Positions 53,450 to 62,396 are shown, numbered from the stretch's first letter. The stretch: DNA of 64,000 nucleotides from Bacillota bacterium (GCA_023400055.1 JAEXFN010000045.1:62001-126000); one strand, 5' to 3'. A program made the numbers and translations. Notes: a model not told the origin generated them from the letters alone.

Positions 53450-54331
53450 TTACAGACAAGTAATGTCATAACTGCAGATAAAACATTCTCCAGCAGCAAG
53501 TCTTTGGATACCAGGTTTATGATCCAGTATATCCGCGGTATCGCCAATCGCGCTGGTGACGCCATACCAGGGTTCGATACAAACAAACGGCGCCTTATTC
53601 GAGGGCGACCATATTCCCAAATAGGGGAACCCCGCAAATCGCAGTCTAACCCGCTTACCGTTTTTTTGATCCTCTAAGGTAACTTGCTCTGACTTAAGGT
53701 TCTTCATGATATATGCCTTGGCGTTGCTATCAAAATCAATCGTTGCCAAGTCGATTGTATTTTGATCGATTAAAAATGGTTCTTCCCGACCAGTCAAATA
53801 GCCCAGTTCATTCACCAAGCGATGGACTGTCTCATTTTTCTCAAAAATTAACCGGCCCTCTTTTTTGCCTTCCGAACTCAAACTGCAATTCAACCCGGGA
53901 TGTCCGCCAATCGAAAACCACATTTCCCGGGAACCTGTATTTTCCACTCGATACGCTGTGATTAGCCTTGAATCTTGAAGCCGATAACTGATGTTCAGCC
54001 GAAACTCAAATGGATATTGAAATAAAGTTGCCTGGCTATGCGTCAAGAAAAAACTGATTTCGTTGCTATCGTTTTTCCAGCATTCAAAGTCTGATTTTGC
54101 CGCAAAGCCATGTTGTTGCATCAGATATTCTTTTCCATCATAAAAATATTTTCCCTGATTTAAATTACCGACAATAGGAAAGAGGACCGGCGCTCGGTTC
54201 CCCCAAAACGCCGGATCTCCTTGCCATAAATATTGATACCCATCGGATTTTCCAATCACCGCAAGAAGCTCTGCTCCTTTTTGAGAAACTGCAATTTTTA
54301 AAAAATCATTTTCCAATGTGTATATCTCCAA
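53450..54331 (-). CDS. Aldose 1-epimerase family protein (LacX-like)
   Basis: About 293 residues from TTG 54331, which gives the family-typical start MEIYTLENDFLKIAVSQKGA; GGAG lies 11 bases upstream, and TTG 54316 is an alternative. Family motifs are YLWQGDPAFWGNRAPVLFPI near 50, QHGFAA at ~80, FSIGGHPGLNCSL near 155 and FVCIEPWYG near 270, with H and E catalytic candidates. It would interconvert sugar anomers after uptake or desulfation. It lies between the binding-protein gene and two sulfatase genes of module 3. Confidence 0.85.
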   Translation of the reverse strand: MEIYTLENDFLKIAVSQKGAELLAVIGKSDGYQYLWQGDPAFWGNRAPVLFPIVGNLNQGKYFYDGKEYLMQQHGFAAKSDFECWKNDSNEISFFLTHSQATLFQYPFEFRLNISYRLQDSRLITAYRVENTGSREMWFSIGGHPGLNCSLSSEGKKEGRLIFEKNETVHRLVNELGYLTGREEPFLIDQNTIDLATIDFDSNAKAYIMKNLKSEQVTLEDQKNGKRVRLRFAGFPYLGIWSPSNKAPFVCIEPWYGVTSAIGDTADILDHKPGIQRLAAGECFICSYDITCL

Positions 54332-54407
54332 AGCAGTATACGCTCCTTTATCATCGATCCGATGGGCACTTAGCCCATGCCCCAAAGACTTCTTCGTTTC
54401 TCAAAAA

Positions 54408-55691
54408 TCATTTCCCGAAGATTCCCTCAAGTTCTTTCTTTATCGAAACATCCATATCTTTCAGAGCCTGCAGCGGCGTTTTGCTGCCAGTATAAACTTG
54501 TTCATAAGTGCTGCGGATATATTTGGTAAAAATAGAAGTCCAGGATGCGACCGGCATCCCTTTTCCATATTGGGTATATTCCACAATTGCCGTATTCAAT
54601 TTGGGATTTAACTTGATATAATCATCTTTGATTGATTTACGGACAATGGGTATGTTTATCTCTTTGGCGCGCTGCATCATCTGTTCCTTACTCATCATGA
54701 ACTTGATAAATTCCCAAGATTGGCTTTTGTATTTTGATTTAGCGCCCATGGTAAAGAGGCGATAACCGCAGAAAGCGGATTTGGCATTTTTCTTTAAAAC
54801 CGGCGCGAAAGCCAATTTATCGCTCATCGAGGGGTCTTTCGCCAAAAGCTTGCTGATTTGACTGATGTTAATAAAACACATTGCCGCATTACCTTTCATG
54901 AAGGGGAAATCGTCCAGTTTTGCACCATCATAAGGAATCGACTGGTCTTTCATACTTGTCATGAACTCCAAAGCATCAGCGCCTTTTTTATTAGCGAAAG
55001 CTGTCGTTTCTTTGCGTTCGTCAATTACTAAGGAGCCCGCCTGCCGCATATAAGCTAATAAGGATGTCTCGGCATCAATCGCCGGTACATCATATCCTGC
55101 GCGAGTCACAGCGCCGGAAGCGTCCTTTTTTACCAGCTTATAAGCGTACTTACGGAGTTCTTCCCAAGTCGTCGGCGGCTTGGACGGGTCCAAGCCCGCT
55201 TCTTTAAAGTAGTCCGTCCGGTAAGTCAAGATTTGCGGAGACGGGTAATAACCAATTCCATATTGCTTCCCTTTATAAATGCCAACATCCAACGCACTTT
55301 GCATTAAATCTCCCTTTTCATCCCATTGCTTAAGATACGGCCGTAAATCGGCGAAATCGCCCTTCGCTCCTCTCGTTCCAATGAATACTAAAAATGCCGA
55401 AAAAACATCCGGATAATCGTTATTTAGCAATGCCGCATTTAATTTCAATTCAACATCCGTATTATTGGTGGGCAGTTTCGTTATTTCCACCTTGATTTGC
55501 GGATAGACTTTTTCAAACTCTTTGGCTGCGTCAATAAAATAGGTATCATTTACTGTCCCTTCCGAAGGAAACCAGAACTTAATCGTAGCCGAATCTAATT
55601 TCTTCGCTCCTTTAGCCATTCCATATTCACAAAAAAATAGTCCGAATGTTGAAATCAACACCAATGTCAAAGCCAATACTTTTTTAAACAT
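54408..55691 (-). CDS. Extracellular solute-binding protein, family 1 (importer 4)
   Basis: The 427-residue protein has a signal peptide (LALTLVLISTFGLFF). Its single early Cys does not fit a lipobox because Phe-Phe precedes it. Family-1 motifs are IKFWFPSEGTVNDTYFIDAA, YRTDYFKEAGLDPSKPPTTW and C-terminal VYTGSKTPLQAL. ATG 55691 follows GGAGG. It is paralogous to importers 2 and 3, but here the gene comes after the permease genes, and the hairpin seen at the other junctions is missing. The upstream 124-bp gap may carry its own promoter. Confidence 0.94.
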   Translation of the reverse strand: MFKKVLALTLVLISTFGLFFCEYGMAKGAKKLDSATIKFWFPSEGTVNDTYFIDAAKEFEKVYPQIKVEITKLPTNNTDVELKLNAALLNNDYPDVFSAFLVFIGTRGAKGDFADLRPYLKQWDEKGDLMQSALDVGIYKGKQYGIGYYPSPQILTYRTDYFKEAGLDPSKPPTTWEELRKYAYKLVKKDASGAVTRAGYDVPAIDAETSLLAYMRQAGSLVIDERKETTAFANKKGADALEFMTSMKDQSIPYDGAKLDDFPFMKGNAAMCFINISQISKLLAKDPSMSDKLAFAPVLKKNAKSAFCGYRLFTMGAKSKYKSQSWEFIKFMMSKEQMMQRAKEINIPIVRKSIKDDYIKLNPKLNTAIVEYTQYGKGMPVASWTSIFTKYIRSTYEQVYTGSKTPLQALKDMDVSIKKELEGIFGK

Positions 55692-55815
55692 TACTCTACC
55701 TCCCGATTTTTATTTGAATAAAAAACAACTACTTTTTCTCATGTCCCGTTTTTGCATCACCTTCTCCTAAGCCTTCTACCAATCTCACCATCTCGATAAT
55801 CTCGCTATTGCGTTT

Positions 55816-56694
55816 CTATTTCATTCCAGTCGAAGCGATCCCCTCGACAAAATATTTTTGCGCTCCTAAAAAGACGGCGATTAAGGGCAGCGTAATTACC
55901 GCGGTCGCTGCCATCAATAAATTCCAGTGCACCTCATTTTCGGTTCGAAATACAGTCAAGGCCAGCTGTACCGTTTTCATGGCATCGGTTTGAGTTATTA
56001 TCAACGGCCAAACATACTCCGACCATACTTGGGTAGTCTTGAGCGCGGCCAAAGTGGCGAAAATAGGAAGACTCAGTGGCATATAAATATAGTAAAATGC
56101 TTTTATCCGTCCCAATCCGTCAATCTTGGCGGCATCATCCAAAGAAGAAGGAAAGTTCATAAAAAATTGCCGGAATAGAAAAACGCCGAACGCACCCCCG
56201 ATATAGGGCAAAATCATGCCCCAATAAGAATTGATAAAGCCATGCCCGCCATTACCCAACCAATCATTGCCGCCGACCAAGGGGACTTTGCGCAAGATAG
56301 TGAACAGTGGGACCATGCTAACTTGTTGGGGTACCATCATTCCTACCAGCGCTGTCATAAACAAAAAGTCGCGACCTTTGAACTTCAAGCGGGCAAAGGC
56401 ATACCCGGCGGTCGAATTGATCACTAAACTGATTACCACCGAAAGCCCGGTAATTACAAACGAATTCCAAAAATACAAAGGCCAATTTCCAGTCTGCATC
56501 GCAATTCGATAATTATCAAACATCCAGACCCTGGGAATAATACGAAATGTGGGCTCCATCAGCTCGGCTTCCGTCTTTAAAGAGGTTGATAGCATTAAAA
56601 TAAACGGAAACAGCATTATAAAAGAAAGAAGGAACATCGTGACGATCAATAATACCCTTTTGACTTGCGGTTTTTTTATCATATCGCTATTCAA
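55816..56694 (-). CDS. Sugar ABC transporter permease, MalG/CUT1 type (importer 4)
   Basis: The 292-residue protein has six predicted spans. The EAA loop LDDAAKIDGLGRIKAFYYIY is present, the segment KVPLVGGNDWLGNGGHGFIN matches the importer 2 and 3 pattern, and the C-terminus reads VEGIASTGMK. It lies 14 bp after the MalF-type gene. ATG 56694 has GGGAGGCGC upstream. It works with the MalF-type partner; the ATPase is not in this window. Confidence 0.95.
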   Translation of the reverse strand: MNSDMIKKPQVKRVLLIVTMFLLSFIMLFPFILMLSTSLKTEAELMEPTFRIIPRVWMFDNYRIAMQTGNWPLYFWNSFVITGLSVVISLVINSTAGYAFARLKFKGRDFLFMTALVGMMVPQQVSMVPLFTILRKVPLVGGNDWLGNGGHGFINSYWGMILPYIGGAFGVFLFRQFFMNFPSSLDDAAKIDGLGRIKAFYYIYMPLSLPIFATLAALKTTQVWSEYVWPLIITQTDAMKTVQLALTVFRTENEVHWNLLMAATAVITLPLIAVFLGAQKYFVEGIASTGMK

Positions 56695-56708
56695 TCTGCG
56701 CGCCTCCC

Positions 56709-57617
56709 TTATGCCGCTTCAAGGTCATTGCCCTGATTCCCATATCTGAAATTGAGCATGGTAATCGCAAAAACGATAATCAGGAGCAAGACCGCTTCCG
56801 CCGCTGCGTAACCCAGCGCCATTTCGTTAAAGGCACGGTTATAAATTTGATGCACAATGGTCGTCGTAGCATTCATCGGCCCGCCATTGGTCATAATCTG
56901 TACTTGCTCAAAAACCCGAAAGTTATTGATGAAACCGGTCACAAATAGGAAAAAAGTGATCGGGTTTAACATTGGAAAAGTGATATTCCAAAACCGCCGC
57001 CAAGCGGAAGCGCCATCGATTTTAGCCGCCTCGTATAGATATTGCGGAATGGACTGTAGTCCGGCGATATAAACTACCATATAATAACCCAATGCTTTCC
57101 AAATACTCACTACAATAATTGTCCCCAGTGCGGTGGCAGGATCAAAAAGCCACTTTTGGCCCGGAAAACCAAATATTTTAAGCGCCCTTGAAAAAATCCC
57201 GTTCGACGGTTCAAACATCCACAACCAAATCATAGCGGCAGCCACCATCGATGTGACATAGGGCGTATAAAAACTCGTTCGAAAAAACTTTAAGCCGAAT
57301 AGTTTTTCTTTTAAAAAAAGGGCGATCCCCAAACCCAAACCCATCGTAAGCGGCAAGGTAAAAACGGTAAAGACAAAGGAGTTTATTAAAGAAACCTTTA
57401 ATGTTTCATCCTGCAACATAAAAAGATAATTTTTCCATCCCACGAAGTTCATTTGCACTAGGTTATAATCCGTAAAACTCAAATAAATATTGATGAAAAT
57501 CGGCGCCAACACAAAACAAAATGTAAACAACCAAAAAGGGGCAATTAAAACATAACCGACCGGGTCTTCTTCCAGCGATTTCCGCCTTTTCGCCTTATTT
57601 TTACTCAGTCTTACCAT
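56709..57617 (-). CDS. Sugar ABC transporter permease, MalF/CUT1 type (importer 4)
   Basis: The 302-residue protein has a basic N-terminus (SKNKAKRRKSLEEDP) before the first span. Six spans are predicted. The EAA loop is YEAAKIDGASAWRRFWNITF, and the shared motif is QIMTNGGPMNATTTIVHQIY. It is the first gene of the module 3 operon, which runs through permease, binding protein, epimerase, two sulfatases and the broken isomerase to the terminator at 48839. It is divergent from a YesM/YesN pair. Confidence 0.95.
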   Translation of the reverse strand: MVRLSKNKAKRRKSLEEDPVGYVLIAPFWLFTFCFVLAPIFINIYLSFTDYNLVQMNFVGWKNYLFMLQDETLKVSLINSFVFTVFTLPLTMGLGLGIALFLKEKLFGLKFFRTSFYTPYVTSMVAAAMIWLWMFEPSNGIFSRALKIFGFPGQKWLFDPATALGTIIVVSIWKALGYYMVVYIAGLQSIPQYLYEAAKIDGASAWRRFWNITFPMLNPITFFLFVTGFINNFRVFEQVQIMTNGGPMNATTTIVHQIYNRAFNEMALGYAAAEAVLLLIIVFAITMLNFRYGNQGNDLEAA

Positions 57618-57823
57618 GATATTACCTCTTTACTTTTCATACTGAAAAAAATTTTGCAGCGTAATGATCCATTATTTCACCTTAAATACTAAAACCAACC
57701 TCTCTTTCTCATTAGCTATTTTCCCCCTTCTTTTTAAGCAGTTTAAGGCTCTCGAATATTAGCTGATTGGTTTAAGTTGTTACGTTATAATCATATATTA
57801 TTCATAAAAGATTCATAGTAATG

Positions 57824-57858
57824 CCATTCACCAAAAATGTTGTCCGGTTCAGTTTTTA
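57824..57858. repeat. Dispersed ~36-bp repeat, copy 2
   Basis: The block CCATTCACCAAAAATG is identical to copy 1 at 48893. It is followed by TTGTCCGGTTCAGTTTTT, where CCGG replaces the AAAA of copy 1, and by AAT. It lies upstream of the permease gene of importer 4, in the 57618-58048 gap between divergent operons. Together with copy 1 it brackets the operon in direct orientation. Confidence 0.75.
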
Positions 57859-57896
57859 ATATGAGATACCAGATTTATATCGATCAATTCAGGAGT

Positions 57897-57917
57897 AATG
57901 TTGTAAAATTCAGTTTT
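57897..57917. repeat. Dispersed repeat, partial copy 3
   Basis: AATGTTGTAAAATTCAGTTT matches copy 1 with a single mismatch but lacks the CCATTCACC half. It starts 73 bp after copy 2. Having two spaced half-related copies in a divergent promoter region would also suit a regulator-binding site rather than a mobile-element scar. Confidence 0.6.
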
Positions 57918-57972
57918 TTGTACTTAACATTAAAGCGCGAGGTAAAAGCGGGTTTCCCTTTTTAAATCTTGC

Positions 57973-58001
57973 TTGACGAATCGCAGCTCCTTCATCATAA
58001 T
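57973..58001 (+). promoter_or_regulatory. Sigma-A-type promoter for the module 3 YesM/YesN genes
   Basis: TTGACG at 57973-57978 and CATAAT at 57996-58001 are separated by exactly 17 bp. This places the start of transcription near 58008, about 40 bases before the kinase start codon. Each hexamer differs from consensus at one position. It is the best-looking promoter in the window. Confidence 0.75.
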
Positions 58002-58048
58002 GAAAGATGTAGCGATAAAATTAGCTAAAGGGATTTTTCACTGTTCGC

Positions 58049-59827
58049 ATGATAACTAAACTTCTTAGCTGTCTTCACAGATTCCTTCGCAGTATGTTTG
58101 GGAAAATATGGGCTTCGCAGATTGTGTTAATCATTCTGCCGGTGGTCATCATCGGTTCACTCTCCTTTTATGCTTCACAGCAGATTATCAATCATCAGTT
58201 AATCCGCCTCAATAGGGCCGCCCTCAATCAAATCGCAGGAAATCTCAGTACCTTGATTGATAAGGCTTATCAGCTGGTAACTCTGTATCTGGTCGATTCG
58301 GACATTGAAAAAGCTTTAAAATCCGAATCGACAGCGCCTTTGGAACGGCTTCAAAACATACGAATTGTCGAAAACAAAATCACCAATTACTCCCTGGTGT
58401 TTGATCACTCTTATACGCATACCATGATTTTAGGCAGGAACGGCCTTCGTTATTTGACAAAAAACGATTCCAGCTCGGTGACACTTCACGACCTTACCAA
58501 GGCGGAATGGTATCCTGAACTGTTTAAAGCGCCAAACCATTTGCTATGGCTGAATATTAATCCGGGTTTCGAAAGTATTCCCAAGCGAACTCCAGTGGTT
58601 ACGTTCGTAAAAGCGATGGAAAATCAAAGAATCTACGGAATCTACTTTTTCAGCTTGGAAGAATCCTTTCTGTATGACTTATATAAAAATGTGCCGAGTA
58701 ACGGGAGTCAACTTTATATTGTCAATGGGGAAGGCAAAATTTTATCGCATAATCAACGAACCCTGGTCGGACGCACCTTGAGCGGCGTCCAATATAAGAT
58801 GCTCCTGACTCACCGACCCGCTGATGAAACGAAAACTGAAATCTATCGTCGTAACCACTTAATTACCCTGATCAAAAAAGTACACAATATGGACTGGTAT
58901 ATCGTCTATTCAGTTCCCGAGGCGACCCATTATCAAATCATAAGCGGTCTGAAAAGTAAAATTGCCTTCATTGCCTGCCTTTGTTTCTTGCTCTCAGCGA
59001 TCATCGCCTATTTTATGGCGCGTTCTTTCTCCAACCCTCTGGTATGCTTAACCCGAAGGGTAAGCACTTATTTAACCTCGCTTTCCCAGACTGAAAAAAT
59101 CGAGGCGACCGCCTTTGAAATCGATTTGCTTAGTTCGGAATACGATGCGTTAATTAAGCGGTTAGATGATACCATTCAACAACTATTGCGAGAACAGGAA
59201 GAAAAACGAAAGGCCGAATTCCATTCGTTGCAAATGCAGATTAACCCTCATTTTCTGTATAATACGCTCAATTCCCTTAAATGTCTGGTGTGGACCAAAC
59301 AAATCGATCTGATTGAGCCGACTTTGACCGCACTCATTAAATTACTCCGTCAAACCGTTAGTCTGCAGGATGAGATTATTACGCTGGAGGAAGAGATCGA
59401 AAACATCCGCAATTACATCTATCTCCACCGGATCCGTACCGGTAAGAACATCGAGCTGAACATTCACCTTACCGCCGGTTTGGAAAAATGTAAGCTGCCC
59501 AAATTGTTATTGCAACCGATTATTGAGAACGCCATTTTTCACGGCATTGAGCCTAAAAATATTAATGGAACCATCGTTTTAGCTTGCACCGCCGCTAATC
59601 ATAAGGTCACGATCGAAATCCAGGACAATGGCGTTGGAATGGACGAAACCACCATAGCCGAAATCCTGACTGACAATCGCGCTGAACGTAACAACTTCTC
59701 CGGTATCGGCGTTCATAATATTAATCAAAGAATAAAACTTTTATATGGCAACGGTTTCGGTCTCACTATTAAAAGCGCCTCCGGAATCGGGACTCTGGTG
59801 GTAATGACTCTGCCGGAAAACTACTGA
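58049..59827 (+). CDS. YesM-type sensor histidine kinase (module 3)
   Basis: The 592-residue protein has an N-terminal span (IVLIILPVVIIGSLSFYAS), an extracellular Cache-like domain and a second span near 305. The kinase domain has H401 in QINPHFLYNTLNSLKCL. The ATPase domain has LLLQPIIENAIFHGIEPK and DNGVGMDE. It is strongly similar to the module 1 kinase along the kinase core (shared EEKRKAE and IKCLVW/LKCLVW), less in the sensor. The RBS is weak; ATG 58049 keeps the first span intact. It precedes its regulator gene closely and is divergent from importer 4. Confidence 0.94.
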   Translation: MITKLLSCLHRFLRSMFGKIWASQIVLIILPVVIIGSLSFYASQQIINHQLIRLNRAALNQIAGNLSTLIDKAYQLVTLYLVDSDIEKALKSESTAPLERLQNIRIVENKITNYSLVFDHSYTHTMILGRNGLRYLTKNDSSSVTLHDLTKAEWYPELFKAPNHLLWLNINPGFESIPKRTPVVTFVKAMENQRIYGIYFFSLEESFLYDLYKNVPSNGSQLYIVNGEGKILSHNQRTLVGRTLSGVQYKMLLTHRPADETKTEIYRRNHLITLIKKVHNMDWYIVYSVPEATHYQIISGLKSKIAFIACLCFLLSAIIAYFMARSFSNPLVCLTRRVSTYLTSLSQTEKIEATAFEIDLLSSEYDALIKRLDDTIQQLLREQEEKRKAEFHSLQMQINPHFLYNTLNSLKCLVWTKQIDLIEPTLTALIKLLRQTVSLQDEIITLEEEIENIRNYIYLHRIRTGKNIELNIHLTAGLEKCKLPKLLLQPIIENAIFHGIEPKNINGTIVLACTAANHKVTIEIQDNGVGMDETTIAEILTDNRAERNNFSGIGVHNINQRIKLLYGNGFGLTIKSASGIGTLVVMTLPENY

Positions 59828-59840
59828 ATTGGAGCAAAGC

Positions 59841-61409
59841 ATGCATAAGATTCTGGTTGTTGATGACGAAAAACTACTCCGTCAAGGACTGATTCATTTA
59901 ACGAACTGGACGGAACACGGCTACATCGTAACCGGTGAAGCCGCCAATGGCATCGAAGCTCTGCAATTCATCAAGGCCAACCGTCCCGATATCGTAATTA
60001 CCGATATTGTCATGCCCGTGATGGGTGGGATCGAGCTAATTAAAAAACTGCGTGAAGAGGGCGATAATCTGCCAGTGATTATCGTCAGCAGTTACAGTGA
60101 GTTTCAATATGTCCGAGAAGCTTTACAACTCGGGGCAGTCGATTATCTTTTAAAACAGGAAATTGACCCTCCCAGTTTGCTGCGGGTGCTCGACAAAGCC
60201 AGATCCAAAGCGGAACGAAATGGTAATCACTCCCGTGAAGTACCCTCTGCCGCTGCAGAGTATCTCGAACAATTATTTTTGAGCCTTTTAACCACTGAAT
60301 TAGTGGATAAAAAGGTATTTTTTAATAATATCTCAAGCTCTGGTTTTGTGTTGCATGACGAAAATCTGCAACTCATTCTGCTTTGTCCGGAACAATCGAC
60401 CCCATGGCTGGATATAAAGACAAATTATCCTGCGGCAACGCTTAAAAAAGCTATTCTCGACTGTTTTCAACCGGAATTAACGCCGTTTATCTTCTTCAGT
60501 AGTGAAAGGGTGATAACTTTATTGCTTAATACGTCGCCTGCCGATGCTCATAAGATTGAAGCGGCGTGTATTCAGGCTATCAATCAGATCAATTCCCCAG
60601 GAAACGGCGTTTATGTCGCGGCACTGAGCGAGATCTATTCCGGTATCGAACAAACCCGGAATATTTACTTTAAGACACTTCCCGTCGCGCAGTTTCGCTT
60701 CTATAATCATGCGCAACTTTTGTTTAAATTTACGGAATATGAAGGAAAGATCGCTGCTCCCATTGCGGACCATAAAAAGCTCGCCGCTTCGCTAGAAAAA
60801 TTGGATTTCGCAGGATTGTATAATTATGTTGCCGATTATATCGATTCCTACTTAAAAAAAGGGGGCTACTTTGAGCCGTATGAATTAAAAAAAATGTTAG
60901 TGGAAGTATTTAATTATTTGCTGTTTTCCCTCAGTGAGATCGGCTTTGAGATTACCGAAATCAAAGAAAACCGCTTCCAATATATTAAAATGATTGAAAG
61001 CGCTCAGTCCATGCCCCAACTATTGCAGGATTTTAAAAATATAACGGAAATGGTGGGCCTCACGCATAAAGCGGGCGTTAAGAAATATAGTGAACTGATC
61101 ACCGGAGTCATGGATTATATAAAAAATAATTTTGGCGAAAACATCTCTTTGACGACCGCCTCATCCCATCTCCATGTCAATAAAAATTACCTTTGTGATC
61201 TTTTCAAACAACAGACGGGGGAAAATTTCAGTGATTACCTGATCAAAATTCGCTTGGAAAGTGCCAAGCAAAAATTGAAAACGAGCCATCTCAGTGTCGC
61301 GGTCGTAGGGGAGCAAGTAGGCTATCCGAACTCCAGTTATTTTATACAACTCTTCAAAAAACACCTGGGCATAACGCCGCTTGAATACCGGAACCTTTAT
61401 CGAAAGTGA
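59841..61409 (+). CDS. YesN-type response regulator with AraC DNA-binding domain (module 3)
   Basis: A 522-residue protein from ATG 59841 (GGAG, 6 nt); an in-frame TTG at 59829 coincides with the RBS and is rejected. Receiver phospho-acceptor D55 lies in IVITDIVMPVMGG, where the usual MDG is MGG. The AraC domain has ISLTTASSHLHVNKNYLCDLF and VGYPNSSYFIQLFKKHLGIT. It is paralogous to the module 1 regulator. It probably activates the divergent importer 4 operon once phosphorylated by the kinase encoded upstream. Confidence 0.94.
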   Translation: MHKILVVDDEKLLRQGLIHLTNWTEHGYIVTGEAANGIEALQFIKANRPDIVITDIVMPVMGGIELIKKLREEGDNLPVIIVSSYSEFQYVREALQLGAVDYLLKQEIDPPSLLRVLDKARSKAERNGNHSREVPSAAAEYLEQLFLSLLTTELVDKKVFFNNISSSGFVLHDENLQLILLCPEQSTPWLDIKTNYPAATLKKAILDCFQPELTPFIFFSSERVITLLLNTSPADAHKIEAACIQAINQINSPGNGVYVAALSEIYSGIEQTRNIYFKTLPVAQFRFYNHAQLLFKFTEYEGKIAAPIADHKKLAASLEKLDFAGLYNYVADYIDSYLKKGGYFEPYELKKMLVEVFNYLLFSLSEIGFEITEIKENRFQYIKMIESAQSMPQLLQDFKNITEMVGLTHKAGVKKYSELITGVMDYIKNNFGENISLTTASSHLHVNKNYLCDLFKQQTGENFSDYLIKIRLESAKQKLKTSHLSVAVVGEQVGYPNSSYFIQLFKKHLGITPLEYRNLYRK

Positions 61410-61577
61410 GTTAATTTGGCTATTAAATTAAACCCATAAGTAAACATTAATAAATGAACCGGTTATTTCTTCTTGCTCAAGGAGAGCTTTCGAGTCAACC
61501 GGAACATGAATGCCTGGCTACAAGATATAAGCCTCCATGGCTCATATAATTCTTCCGTGCAAGATTTAAACTTCTCT

Positions 61578-61640
61578 CAGTCACTCAATAAGCTCTTTCA
61601 GTCGCTCAACAAGCTTGCTCAGTCACTCAACAAGCTCGCT
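61578..61640. repeat. Tandem 21-bp repeat array E (three units, array A family)
   Basis: CAGTCACT or CAGTCGCT blocks start at 61578, 61599 and 61620. Each is followed by CAACAAGCT or CAATAAGCT and ends CTCTTT or GCT. A decayed fourth unit may follow. The consensus is the same as array A at 11566 with A-to-C changes (CAGTCACT against CAGTAACT). It lies 170 bp after the YesN stop codon of module 3, in the convergent gap before the Crp/Fnr-type gene. The frame 61473-62039 open across it is not supported as a gene. Confidence 0.85.
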
Positions 61641-61815
61641 CTTGAATTATTAAGTTTGCTCAACAAAGACGCAGTGGGTTTTCGAGGGAGATTCGGTTTG
61701 AATTATAAGCTAAAGCTTTTGGGGTATGATGGTTTTAAGTATTTGGGCCTAAAACCAGGATTCCGCCTGCAGGCAGGCAAGGGATTTGAGCGGCAAACCC
61801 CTTGCAACCCCGCCG

Positions 61816-62281
61816 CTAAGGGGACGCTGCTTCCCCTTAGAACCCCTCCAATGTCCGGTTCTTCCCTGAACCGGCAAGGTAAATGGACAATTAAATTAGC
61901 CGCCGGCCTCCCTTGCCGGCGTCTTCCCGATGATGGTTCCTGGCCGACGGCGGTGCTTTCATCCGGGCAGCAACGCCGCGCAGCCGCCATCCTTGGCGAC
62001 TGTATGAATGCAAGAATGTTAGGTGGAGACAGTCTTTAGGTTTTATTTTTACAGCTGGAGTATTAGCCCGAGCGGTCTACAGGGAGGTAGACCGGCACGG
62101 CATTGCGAATGGAGCGCATGCCGTTGCCAAACAGAAATTTCTTTCAAAAAAGAGTGCGATTGGCAGAATAAATTCTTAGCGGCATTCGGTACGTTTGGTA
62201 AAGTCAAATGCCAGGTCAAGGGCCGGCATGAGGCCCTGCGGAGGGGTAGGTCCACGGTGTTGGGGTTGGCCGTTCAACCCC
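61816..62281. other. Hairpin-rich non-coding region of unknown role
   Basis: Five perfect small stems lie in 470 bp: CTAAGGGGA/TCCCCTTAG (61816-61840), CCGGTTC/GAACCGG (61855-61874), CGCCGGC/GCCGGCG (61901-61921), CGGTCTAC/GTAGACCG (62073-62094) and GGGGTTG/CAACCCC (62262-62281). All loops are 6-7 nt. No frame through the region shows a recognisable protein or RBS. The convergent position suggests a structured transcript, a relic of mobile DNA or a cluster of terminators. The rest of 61410-62426 shows only arrays E and F. Confidence 0.5.
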
Positions 62282-62354
62282 TGGACACATCGCACAGGAT
62301 TAAGCTGGATTGGCAAGACTTTCTCTTAAAAATACATCTTTATAATACAACTCT

Positions 62355-62396
62355 CAGTCACTCAACAAGCTCTCTCAGTCGCTGAACCGAGTTTTG
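62355..62396. repeat. Tandem 21-bp repeat array F (two units, array A family)
   Basis: CAGTCACTCAACAAGCTCTC begins at 62355 and CAGTCGCTGAACCGAG at 62376, again 21 bp apart. The first unit is close to the units of array E and to those of array A 51 kb away. It lies about 30 bp beyond the 3' end of the Crp/Fnr-type gene. Confidence 0.8.

Noticed and set aside
61473..62039. A 188-residue frame across array E and the hairpin region
   Set aside because: It has no recognisable domain or convincing RBS, and runs through repeats and stem-loops. The residue make-up looks like translated non-coding DNA.
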